A stretch of 56,556 bases of DNA from NCBI GenBank assembly GCA_020851975.1, contig JADZBS010000112.1, positions 1 through 56,556 on the forward strand. Direction: 5' to 3'. Below, one piece after another: positions 50,446-56,556 of this stretch. The position numbers and the translations under genes are program-made. The stretch's first letter is position 1; every line of letters begins with the position of its first letter. The notes below the pieces were generated by a model. That model saw only the letters and a list, made by a program, of their open reading frames with translations. It had not been told where the DNA came from and searched no databases. This DNA is from Gammaproteobacteria bacterium. GTDB taxonomy: Bacteria; Pseudomonadota; Gammaproteobacteria; Steroidobacterales; GCA-2729495.

Positions 50446-51374
50446 TCGCGCCGCACCCAGGCGGCGAGCCCGGTCAGCGTCGGCTGCGCCGCGACCACGA
50501 GCCAGGTCGGGATGGCGCGCAGGTAATCCCGGTAGCGGCCCTTGGCCTCGAAACGCTCGCGAAAACCCGAGGCGAGGAACGCTTCCCGGTAGCGCGGCCC
50601 GATGCCGCCGGCGATGTACACCCCACCGGCGGCCCCCAGCGTGAGCGCGGTATCCCCGGCCACCGTACCGAGCAGCTGGAAGAACGTCGCGAGCGTGGTG
50701 CCGGCGGTGGCCTCGCCGGCGAGCGCCTGCTCGCCAATCCGTTCCGGTGGCAGTGCCGGCAGGTCGTGCAGCGCGGCGTGCAGGAAGCTCAGCCCCGCAC
50801 CGGAGAGCAGCCGCTCGGCCGAGCAGTGCCCGAAACGGCGGCGGGCGAGCGCGATGACGCGCTCCTCGGCCTCGTCCTGCGCGGCGAGCGTGACGTGGCC
50901 GCCTTCACCCGGCAGCGCCCGCCAACTGCCGTCGGGCAGGGGTACGAGGCTCGCCACGCCGAGTCCCGTGCCCGGTCCGAGCACCACCCTCGGTGCCGCG
51001 GGGTCGGCAGTCCCGCCGCCGACCGCGACCAGGTCGGCCGGCTCCAGAGCGGGCAGCGCATGGGCGAGCGCCGCGAAGTCATTCATCACCTCGAGCCTGT
51101 CGAGCCCGAGGGCGTCGCGCAGCGCCGGAATCGAGTCCCGCCAGCCGCGGTTGATCATGACGAAGTGCTCGCCCCGGATCGGCGCCGCGAGGGCGAGCAC
51201 GGCGCGTCGCGGTCTGTCGGCCGGCGACAGCGTGTCGAGGTAGGTGGTGAGCAACGGGCTCAGCGCGGCGAAGTCAGCGCAGGCATAGATCCGCACGGCC
51301 TGCGGCTCGCCGCTGGCCGCGGCCAGGGCGCATCGGGCGTGCGTGCCACCGATGTCGGCGATGAGGACCGGCAT
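50439..51374 (-). CDS. glk: glucokinase
   Basis: 311 residues, E. coli Glk-type. ADIGGTHARCALA at the start is the phosphate-1 loop, EVMNDFAALAHALP includes the catalytic aspartate, VVLGPGTGLGVASLVP binds phosphate, and GEGGHVTLAAQDEAEERVIA carries the sugar-contacting GEGGH. AAGGVYIAGGIGPRY is the adenosine motif. It makes glucose 6-phosphate. The ATG at 51374 is chosen because TACACT, a likely -10, lies 7 nt upstream of it, making the longer reading unlikely and the mRNA probably leaderless. Confidence 0.93.
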   Translation of the reverse strand: MPVLIADIGGTHARCALAAASGEPQAVRIYACADFAALSPLLTTYLDTLSPADRPRRAVLALAAPIRGEHFVMINRGWRDSIPALRDALGLDRLEVMNDFAALAHALPALEPADLVAVGGGTADPAAPRVVLGPGTGLGVASLVPLPDGSWRALPGEGGHVTLAAQDEAEERVIALARRRFGHCSAERLLSGAGLSFLHAALHDLPALPPERIGEQALAGEATAGTTLATFFQLLGTVAGDTALTLGAAGGVYIAGGIGPRYREAFLASGFRERFEAKGRYRDYLRAIPTWLVVAAQPTLTGLAAWVRRDY

Positions 51375-51909
51375 GGCGGGCAGTGTACGGGGCCCGGTTG
51401 GCGCTGGGTATCCGCAGGCGATGCGTGCGGGGGCCACGAAAAAAAACCGCCCCGTTGCGGGGCGGTAGGGTTGGGCGCGGAAATTGTCGATTTTTTTCTT
51501 GTTGTTGTCGTGCCTGCGTTCTTCTTGTTCTTATGCAGGCTGTGCGTTGGGTTGTTGCGTTGCGTTGCGTTGGGTTGTGAAGCGCAATGGCTTGTTGCGT
51601 CTCGGGTGTACTGATGCACCTCCCATGCCAGCCGGGGCCCGGCGTTACCCCGGTTTGACAGAAGACCCTCGATGGACCTTCTTATGTGATGCCGGTCACG
51701 CTTCGGCCTGCGGTCCCGGCCGTTCGGTCCGGGATGCTGACCCCGCCCGGGCAGGTGGGATGCGCCGTTTGTCAACGCCGTCGACAGGTAACGCGCGCGC
51801 GGCGTGTCGAACACGTCACAGCAGTTTCTGATTATTCTTTGGAAACAGCAGCTTGTGATGGCTGCGACACTGTCAAGTCAGCCGACGATTCGCGGCCGGC
51901 GCGTGGCGT
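51375..51909. other. 535-bp gene-free region with terminator and CAA-rich strand
   Basis: No reading frame here looks coding. From the glk side it holds the glk promoter, a minus-strand terminator (51439-51466), a low-GC stretch to about 51600 rich in TTG/TTC on the plus strand (so CAA/GAA-rich on the minus strand, including ACAACAACAAGAAAAAAA), and GC-rich hairpin-prone sequence to about 51780. The layout (structured part, unpaired A/C-rich part, terminator) resembles a small RNA transcribed on the minus strand. A minus-strand TTGACA at 51876-51871 lacks a matching -10. Confidence 0.4.
51439..51466 (-). terminator. intrinsic terminator, minus strand
   Basis: ACCGCCCCG and CGGGGCGGT (51446-51466) form a 9-bp stem with a TTG loop. 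On the minus strand it is followed by a run of eight T. It ends transcripts arriving from the ydcH-like side before the glk promoter. Confidence 0.9.
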
Positions 51910-52128
51910 TCAGGCGTTCAGGTCGGGGATGAGCTGGCTCTCGAGCCGGGTGATCAGGTCCTTGAGCCGCAGCTTTTCTTTTTTCATGCGGCTCACGCGG
52001 AGCTGGTCGGCGTCGGGATTTTTCGCCAGTTCGGCGATGGCCACGTCCAGCCGGCGGTGCTCCACCCGCAACTCCTTCAACCGCACGCGGTTGCCGAAGG
52101 TATCGGTGTCGACGTTGCTGGTGATCAT
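51910..52128 (-). CDS. YdcH/DUF465 family small protein
   Basis: 72 residues: LKELRVEHRRLDVAIAELAK, then ADQLRVSRMKKEKLRLKDLI and TRLESQL. The L-x-x-E-H-R-x-L-D start and K-K-x-K-L-x-L-K-D-x-I core are the DUF465 pattern, a short helical hairpin found across Proteobacteria with no settled function. It lies 47 bp after cysQ on the same strand, and a terminator is about 440 bp downstream. Confidence 0.85.
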   Translation of the reverse strand: MITSNVDTDTFGNRVRLKELRVEHRRLDVAIAELAKNPDADQLRVSRMKKEKLRLKDLITRLESQLIPDLNA

Positions 52129-52175
52129 GGTCGTGCCCGGACCGGGCTTTGCATTCTAATCCATTTGCCGGGTCA

Positions 52176-52991
52176 TCAGACGGCGCAATCGCCGCGCAGC
52201 CAGCCGGCCCAGTCCCGGCCGTCGTCGCCGAACACGACAAAATGCGGGTTGAGCACGCCGGGGCCGCGGTTGTACGCCAGGCGGGTGCCGGCGAGGTCGA
52301 CCACCCGGCCGCCGGCCGCCTCGACCACCGCCTGGGCGGCGGCCGTATCCCACTCGGACGTGGGGCCGAGGCGCGGGTAGACGTCGGCGCCGCCCTCGGC
52401 AACCACGCAGAACTTGAGCGAGCTGCCCATCGGCACGAGCTCGTGCGGGCCGACCCGCTGCAGGAAGGCGGCGAGTGAGTCCCCGGCGTGCGAACGGCTG
52501 CCGACCACGCGCAGCGGCGTGTGGGCGGGGCAGCTCACGGCGATGCGCTGCGCCGCGCCATCCCCGTCCCAGCGCAGGGCCCCGGTGGTGGCGCAGCCGG
52601 CATAGTCGCGTCCCGGGACCGGTACATGCACGACACCGAGGACCGGGCCGTGACCCTGCACCAGCGCGATATTCACGGTGAACTCGCCGTTGCGCTGGAT
52701 GAACTCGCGCGTGCCATCGAGCGGGTCCACGAGCCAGAACCAGGGCCAGGTGGCGCGCACGGCAAATTCGGCGGTGGCTGATTCCTCCGACCAGACCGGG
52801 ATGCCGGGCGTCAGCCGCGCCAGCGCCCGCGTGATCACCTCGTGCGCCGCACGGTCGGCCGCGGTGAGCGGCGAGCGATCCGCCTTGGCTTCGACGGCAA
52901 AGTCGGACTGATAGATTTCGAGGATGGCGCGCCCTGCCTCGCGGGCGATGGCGCGCACGGGTTCGAGCAGGTCGGCGGGAACGGGGATCAT
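52176..52991 (-). CDS. cysQ: 3'(2'),5'-bisphosphate nucleotidase
   Basis: 271 residues of the inositol monophosphatase fold. DRSPLTAADRAAHEVI (first metal ligands), WSEESAT, FWLVDPLDGTREFIQRNGEF and the distal SEWDTAAAQAVVEAAGG are the four metal-site motifs and match CysQ in particular (F-I-x-R-N-G-E-F). It clears 3'-phosphoadenosine 5'-phosphate made by sulfate assimilation. It is divergent from the yrfG-like gene, 82 bp apart. Confidence 0.93.
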   Translation of the reverse strand: MIPVPADLLEPVRAIAREAGRAILEIYQSDFAVEAKADRSPLTAADRAAHEVITRALARLTPGIPVWSEESATAEFAVRATWPWFWLVDPLDGTREFIQRNGEFTVNIALVQGHGPVLGVVHVPVPGRDYAGCATTGALRWDGDGAAQRIAVSCPAHTPLRVVGSRSHAGDSLAAFLQRVGPHELVPMGSSLKFCVVAEGGADVYPRLGPTSEWDTAAAQAVVEAAGGRVVDLAGTRLAYNRGPGVLNPHFVVFGDDGRDWAGWLRGDCAV

Positions 52992-53073
52992 GGTGTCTCG
53001 CTGGACGCCGTGGCGACAGGCGACGGCAGTAGAATCGGCGCCTGGTGAATCAAGGGGCCGGCCAGTATAGGCC

Positions 53074-53742
53074 ATGGACAGGACTGCACCCACGCAACTG
53101 CTGGCGCGCTGCGATACCGTGCTGCTCGACATGGACGGCACGCTGCTCGACCTCGCCTTCGACAACTGGTTCTGGCATGAGGCCGTCCCGCGCTGCCTCG
53201 CGAGGGCGCGCGGCGAACCCGAACCGGCAGTGCGGCAGGATCTGCTCGAACACTATGCGAGCAAGCAGGGCACGCTCGAGTGGTACTGCCTGGACTACTG
53301 GTCGCAGGCGGTGGGGCTCGACCTGCACTCGCTCAAGGTGGCCTCCAGCCAGCGCATCCGCTACCTGCCGGGTGCACGCCCCTTCCTGCAGCAGATGCAG
53401 TCTTCCGGTCGGCGCCTGGTGCTGGTGACCAACGCGCATGCGAAAACCCTCGCCGTCAAGAAAGGGGTGAGCGGGCTCGGCGAGTTCTTCGAGTGCTGCG
53501 TGACTTCCCACGAACTCGGCCTGCCCAAGGAATCGGCCGGGTTCTGGCCGCGACTGCAGGCGCGGCTCGGGTTCGAATCGCAGCGCACGCTGTTCGTCGA
53601 CGACAGCCATGCGGTACTGGATGCGGCGGCCGCCTTCGGGCTCGCCGGCGTGGTCGCCGTCACGCGACCGGACACGCGCCAGCCGCCGCGTGTCGTGCCG
53701 GGGCACGTGGCGGTCGAGTCGGTGTCCGAACTGCTTGGTTGA
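53074..53742 (+). CDS. HAD-family nucleotidase, YrfG-like (GMP/IMP)
   Basis: 222 residues. The nucleophile motif DTVLLDMDGTLLDLAFDNWF is that of YrfG, a GMP/IMP 5'-nucleotidase; LVLVTNAHAKTLAVKK (motif II), GLPKESAGFW (motif III Lys) and LFVDDSHAVLDAA (motif IV acids) are intact. The long helical cap at 30-100 (EWYCLDYWSQAVGLDL) also matches that subgroup. In E. coli yrfG follows nudE; here it is next to cysQ. A TAGAAT at 53030-53035 may be the -10. Confidence 0.85.
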   Translation: MDRTAPTQLLARCDTVLLDMDGTLLDLAFDNWFWHEAVPRCLARARGEPEPAVRQDLLEHYASKQGTLEWYCLDYWSQAVGLDLHSLKVASSQRIRYLPGARPFLQQMQSSGRRLVLVTNAHAKTLAVKKGVSGLGEFFECCVTSHELGLPKESAGFWPRLQARLGFESQRTLFVDDSHAVLDAAAAFGLAGVVAVTRPDTRQPPRVVPGHVAVESVSELLG

Positions 53743-53757
53743 GGAGTCGTTGCGCGG

Positions 53758-55071
53758 CTAGCGCGAGCGCGGGTGGCGGCGCCCGCCAGGCGGTCCGCTG
53801 CGTCCGGGTGGCCCGCTGCGCCCACGTCCGCCGCCCGGTCCGCCCCGCCCGCGACCGCCGCCACCGCGAAAGTGCGGCCGGCTTTCCCGCGGCGGTATCT
53901 TCACCTCGACGAGCAGGCCCGGGTCGACCTGCCCGACCGGGATGCGATGGCCGATGTAGGCCTCGATCTCCGGCAGCGTGATGGCGTAGCTCTCGCAGGC
54001 GAAGCTGATGGCGTCGCCGCTGGCCCCGGCGCGGGCGGTCCGGCCGATGCGGTGGACGTAGTCTTCCGGGTCCTGCGGCAGGTCGTAGTTGATGACGTGG
54101 CTCACGTCGGGCACGTGCAGGCCGCGCGAGGCGACGTCGGTGGCGACCAGTACCGGCAGCGTGCCGGCCTGGAAGTCCTTGAGCATGCGCAGGCGCTTCG
54201 GTTGCGGCACGTCGCCGGAGATGACCGCAGCCCCGACGCCGTTGGCATCGAGTACCGCACCGACGTGCTCGGCCTCGCGCTTGGTGTTGACGAAGACCAT
54301 GGTGCGCGAGGCCTGCATGCGCTGCATCAGGCTGATCATCAGCGCCGGCTTCTCGTGGTTGGCCGGGAAGTAGACCACCTGCGTCACCTTGTCGACGGTC
54401 TTCTTGTCCGGTTCGATCTGCACCAGGTGCGGGTCGTTCATGTGCTCGTAGGCGAGTTCGAGCACCCGGTAGCTCAGGGTCGCGGAGAACAGCAGGTTCA
54501 GCCGGCGGTCGAAGGGCGGCAGCCGGCGCAGCACGAAGCGGATGTCCTTGATGAAGCCGAGGTCGAACATGCGGTCGGCTTCGTCGAGCACCATGACCTG
54601 CACATGGCGCAGGCTGAAGACGTGCTGCTTGAAGTAGTCGATCAGGCGGCCGGGCGTGCCGATCAGCACGTCGACGCCGGCAGTGAGCTGATCGCGCTGC
54701 TTGTCGTAGTCGGCGCCACCATACACCACCACCATGCGCAGGCCGGTGGCCGCGCCGAGCACCTGGGCGTCGGCGTGGATCTGGACGGCCAGTTCACGCG
54801 TCGGCGCGAGGATCAGCGCCCGCGGGCCGTCGAGGTCGGCCACGTTGCGGGGCGGGTGGCGCAGCAGCCGCGCGAACGTGGCGATGAGGAAAGCAGCGGT
54901 CTTGCCGGTGCCGGTCTGCGCCTGGCCGGCGATGTCGCGCCCGGTGAGAGCCAGCGGCAACGTCTGCGCCTGGATCGGGGTGCAGGCCTGGAAACCGGCG
55001 CGTCGTACGCCCTCGAGAATCTCTCCGGGCAGGCCGAGGTCGGCAAAGGATACTGGGGTGGGTCCGCTCAT
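53758..55071 (-). CDS. rhlB: DEAD-box RNA helicase RhlB
   Basis: 437 residues. Q motif [20 protein letters not shown], Walker A AQTGTGKT at 51-58, [21 protein letters not shown], and [10 protein letters not shown] are all in order. The C-terminal tail is Arg/Gly-rich ([20 protein letters not shown]), an RNA-binding feature also of E. coli RhlB. The gene order rhlB - trxA - rho is as in E. coli, which supports RhlB over RhlE. It unwinds RNA for the RNase E degradosome. No -10 of comparable quality is seen in the 296 bp to trxA. Confidence 0.92.
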   Translation of the reverse strand: MSGPTPVSFADLGLPGEILEGVRRAGFQACTPIQAQTLPLALTGRDIAGQAQTGTGKTAAFLIATFARLLRHPPRNVADLDGPRALILAPTRELAVQIHADAQVLGAATGLRMVVVYGGADYDKQRDQLTAGVDVLIGTPGRLIDYFKQHVFSLRHVQVMVLDEADRMFDLGFIKDIRFVLRRLPPFDRRLNLLFSATLSYRVLELAYEHMNDPHLVQIEPDKKTVDKVTQVVYFPANHEKPALMISLMQRMQASRTMVFVNTKREAEHVGAVLDANGVGAAVISGDVPQPKRLRMLKDFQAGTLPVLVATDVASRGLHVPDVSHVINYDLPQDPEDYVHRIGRTARAGASGDAISFACESYAITLPEIEAYIGHRIPVGQVDPGLLVEVKIPPRESRPHFRGGGGRGRGGPGGGRGRSGPPGRSGPPGGRRHPRSR

Positions 55072-55367
55072 GGGGCGCTAACGATAGCCGAAAACGTGAT
55101 CGGGTACTTGCAAATTCCCCATCGACAGGTTCAAATTGACGCCAATTCGCCGCGGACCATTACCGCACCTGCCCGGCTCAACAGCAACCTCGCTGACCGA
55201 TCCTGTCGAAGCAGACTTCGCATCCGATCCCAGCATCGTGCCTGAGCGGGCTGGCCGCTTCCCACTGAAGCGACCGTCTTTCGAGCATTGAACGCCGCTG
55301 CCCTCGGGCGGGCAGCCGCGATCCACCCGGATTCCGAGATCCTCTGTCACAGCAGAATCCCCAACGT

Positions 55368-55688
55368 ATGAGCATAGTTCACATCACCGAAGACAGCTTC
55401 GATGCCGAGGTCCTGAAGGCGCCCACCCCCGTGCTGGTGGATTTCTGGGCCGAATGGTGCGGGCCCTGCAAGATGATCGCCCCGGTGCTCGACCAGATCG
55501 CCGCCGAATACCAGGGCCGGCTGCGCATCGCCAAGGTCGACGTCGACTCCAACCAGGCGACCGCCATGCGCTACGGGGTGCGCAGCATCCCCACCCTCAT
55601 GCTGTTCCGGAACGGGGTCGTCGAGGCCCAGCAGGTCGGCATGCTTTCCAAGGACAACCTCAAGAAATTACTGGACGCAAAACTGTGA
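55368..55688 (+). CDS. trxA: thioredoxin
   Basis: 106 residues. [20 protein letters not shown] has the active-site WCGPC, and [15 protein letters not shown] holds the cis-proline. It reduces protein disulfides in the cytoplasm and serves ribonucleotide reductase. The stop overlaps the rho start as GTGA. The 296-bp region before it shows no coding signal and only weak promoter-like bases (TTGACG near 55135). Confidence 0.97.
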   Translation: MSIVHITEDSFDAEVLKAPTPVLVDFWAEWCGPCKMIAPVLDQIAAEYQGRLRIAKVDVDSNQATAMRYGVRSIPTLMLFRNGVVEAQQVGMLSKDNLKKLLDAKL

Positions 55689-56556
55689 GAGGCTATCTCG
55701 GCAATTCCGCGCGCGGGCGCGGCAAGCAGCAGGGCAACCGCAACAAGGGCGGCAACGGCAACGTCGCCGACCCGATGATGCGCCACCAGCACCAGAAGAT
55801 GCGTCGCATGGGGCACGAGGAAGACGCCCCGACCTTCAGCGAGGACGACGTCATCTCCAAGAGCGAGCTGGATCTCGCCGGCCGCAACGTCATGAACCTC
55901 AACGAGCTGAAGAACAAGCCGGTGGGGGAACTGGTGAACCTGGCGGAGTCCATGGGCCTGGAGAACATGGCCCGCTCGCGCAAGCAGGACGTCATCTTCG
56001 CGGTCCTCAAGGGCCATGCCCAGAGTGGCCAGGACATCTACGGCGACGGCGTGCTCGAGATCCTGCAGGACGGCTTCGGTTTCCTGCGCTCGGCCGACGG
56101 TTCCTACCTTGCCGGACCGGACGACATCTACGTTTCCCCGAGCCAGATCCGTCGCTTCAACCTGCGCACCGGCGACACCGTATCCGGGCTCATCCGCCCG
56201 CCGAAGGACAACGAGCGTTATTTCGCGCTGCTCAAGGTCAGCGAGATCAACTACGACGCGCCCGATTCCTCGCGCAGCAAGGTGCTGTTCGAGAACCTGA
56301 CGCCGCTGTTTCCGAAGAAGCGGCTGAAACTCGAGCAGGGCAACGGCAGCACCGAGGACATGACCGCGCGCATCATCGATCTGGTGGCGCCGATAGGCCT
56401 CGGCCAGCGCGGCCTGATCGTCTCCCCGCCCAAGGCGGGCAAGACGATGCTGCTGCAGAACATCGCGCTCTCGATCACGGCGAACTACCCGTCGGCCTAC
56501 CTGATCGTGCTGCTCATCGACGAGCGGCCGGAGGAGGTCACCGAGATGCAGCGCTC
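55685..56556 (+). CDS. rho: transcription terminator Rho, 5' part, with N-terminal extension
   Basis: The gene runs off the window after about 290 codons. From residue 70 it is standard Rho: [20 protein letters not shown], the RNA-binding cold-shock part [20 protein letters not shown] and [20 protein letters not shown], then Walker [13 protein letters not shown] and [17 protein letters not shown]. The reading frame is open 69 codons further upstream to GTG 55685, which overlaps the trxA stop. That extension begins [20 protein letters not shown] and is rich in Arg, Gly, Asn and His, so probably disordered and RNA-binding. The ATG at 55892 lacks a ribosome site, which favours the longer form. 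Confidence 0.95.
   Translation, partial: MRGYLGNSARGRGKQQGNRNKGGNGNVADPMMRHQHQKMRRMGHEEDAPTFSEDDVISKSELDLAGRNVMNLNELKNKPVGELVNLAESMGLENMARSRKQDVIFAVLKGHAQSGQDIYGDGVLEILQDGFGFLRSADGSYLAGPDDIYVSPSQIRRFNLRTGDTVSGLIRPPKDNERYFALLKVSEINYDAPDSSRSKVLFENLTPLFPKKRLKLEQGNGSTEDMTARIIDLVAPIGLGQRGLIVSPPKAGKTMLLQNIALSITANYPSAYLIVLLIDERPEEVTEMQR

Noticed and set aside
55072-55367. A rhoL-like leader peptide or small gene before trxA
   Set aside because: The frames in this 296-bp gap lack ribosome sites and do not resemble RhoL; rho here is coupled to trxA instead.
1-56556. tRNA, rRNA, insertion sequence or phage attachment site
   Set aside because: No cloverleaf-like, rRNA-like, transposase or integrase sequence was recognised on either strand; base composition is even except at the small AT-rich control regions. 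A tRNAscan and ISfinder search would be the decisive test.

Overview
This is a continuous, very GC-rich chromosomal segment with no insertion sequence, phage gene, CRISPR array, tRNA or rRNA that I could see. Gene content and gene order (rhlB/trxA/rho, a nudC homologue, ExeA/GspB type II secretion accessory proteins, lptM, GshA, an E. coli-type FadE) point to an environmental Gammaproteobacterium. Arginine synthesis through an N-acyl-ornithine carbamoyltransferase, mevalonate-pathway genes and a PEP-CTERM protein suggest a lineage near the Xanthomonadales/Nevskiales/Steroidobacter-Woeseia assemblage. That placement is inference; no marker gene was compared.

Layout. 1-4520: the start of polA, a Rieske oxygenase, and a secreted pair made of a flavoprotein with a C-terminal two-heme tail and a TolB-like propeller protein. 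4680-13228: a minus-strand arginine run, argR-argG-[unknown P-loop protein]-argC-argD-acylornithine carbamoyltransferase-argB-argH, followed by lptM. 13316-19815: small membrane or secreted proteins, a TANGO2-like protein, nudC, divergent FlhC-like and FlhD-like regulators around a perfect palindrome, a YadGH-type ABC exporter and an SRAP protein. 19873-22731: flavin-dependent oxygenase, TetR regulator and EamA permease. 22794-28976: lipoprotein, DAK2-DegV fusion, gspB, exeA, ispA. 29090-32677: mevalonate genes mvaD and a phosphomevalonate kinase, a REP element whose two sides have expanded into tandem repeats, and a PEP-CTERM protein behind a sigma-54 promoter. 32710-38831: fadE, mdh, a small secreted protein, a GGDEF-EAL protein. 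39045-46830: a membrane-anchored response regulator, a YheT-like hydrolase, gshA with two unknown proteins, ferredoxin reductase, quinone oxidoreductase. 46836-56556: an SLC13-like transporter with four RCK_C domains, an alkyltransferase-like protein, glk, a 535-bp gene-free region, ydcH-like gene, cysQ, yrfG-like gene, rhlB, trxA and the start of rho.

The most interesting system is the arginine operon. Its carbamoyltransferase has alanine at the position that separates acetyl- from succinyl-ornithine enzymes (as I recall the literature), which predicts a succinylated pathway. An unassigned P-loop protein is translationally coupled on both sides inside the operon, and no recognisable acylglutamate synthase (argA/argJ) is present in the window. 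Other leads are the divergent FlhD-like/FlhC-like pair, the C-terminal diheme flavoprotein, the doubly expanded REP element, and a recurring arrangement of -10-like hexamers 6-7 nt before start codons that suggests leaderless mRNAs. All assignments come from reading the sequence and from remembered family motifs; no database search was run.
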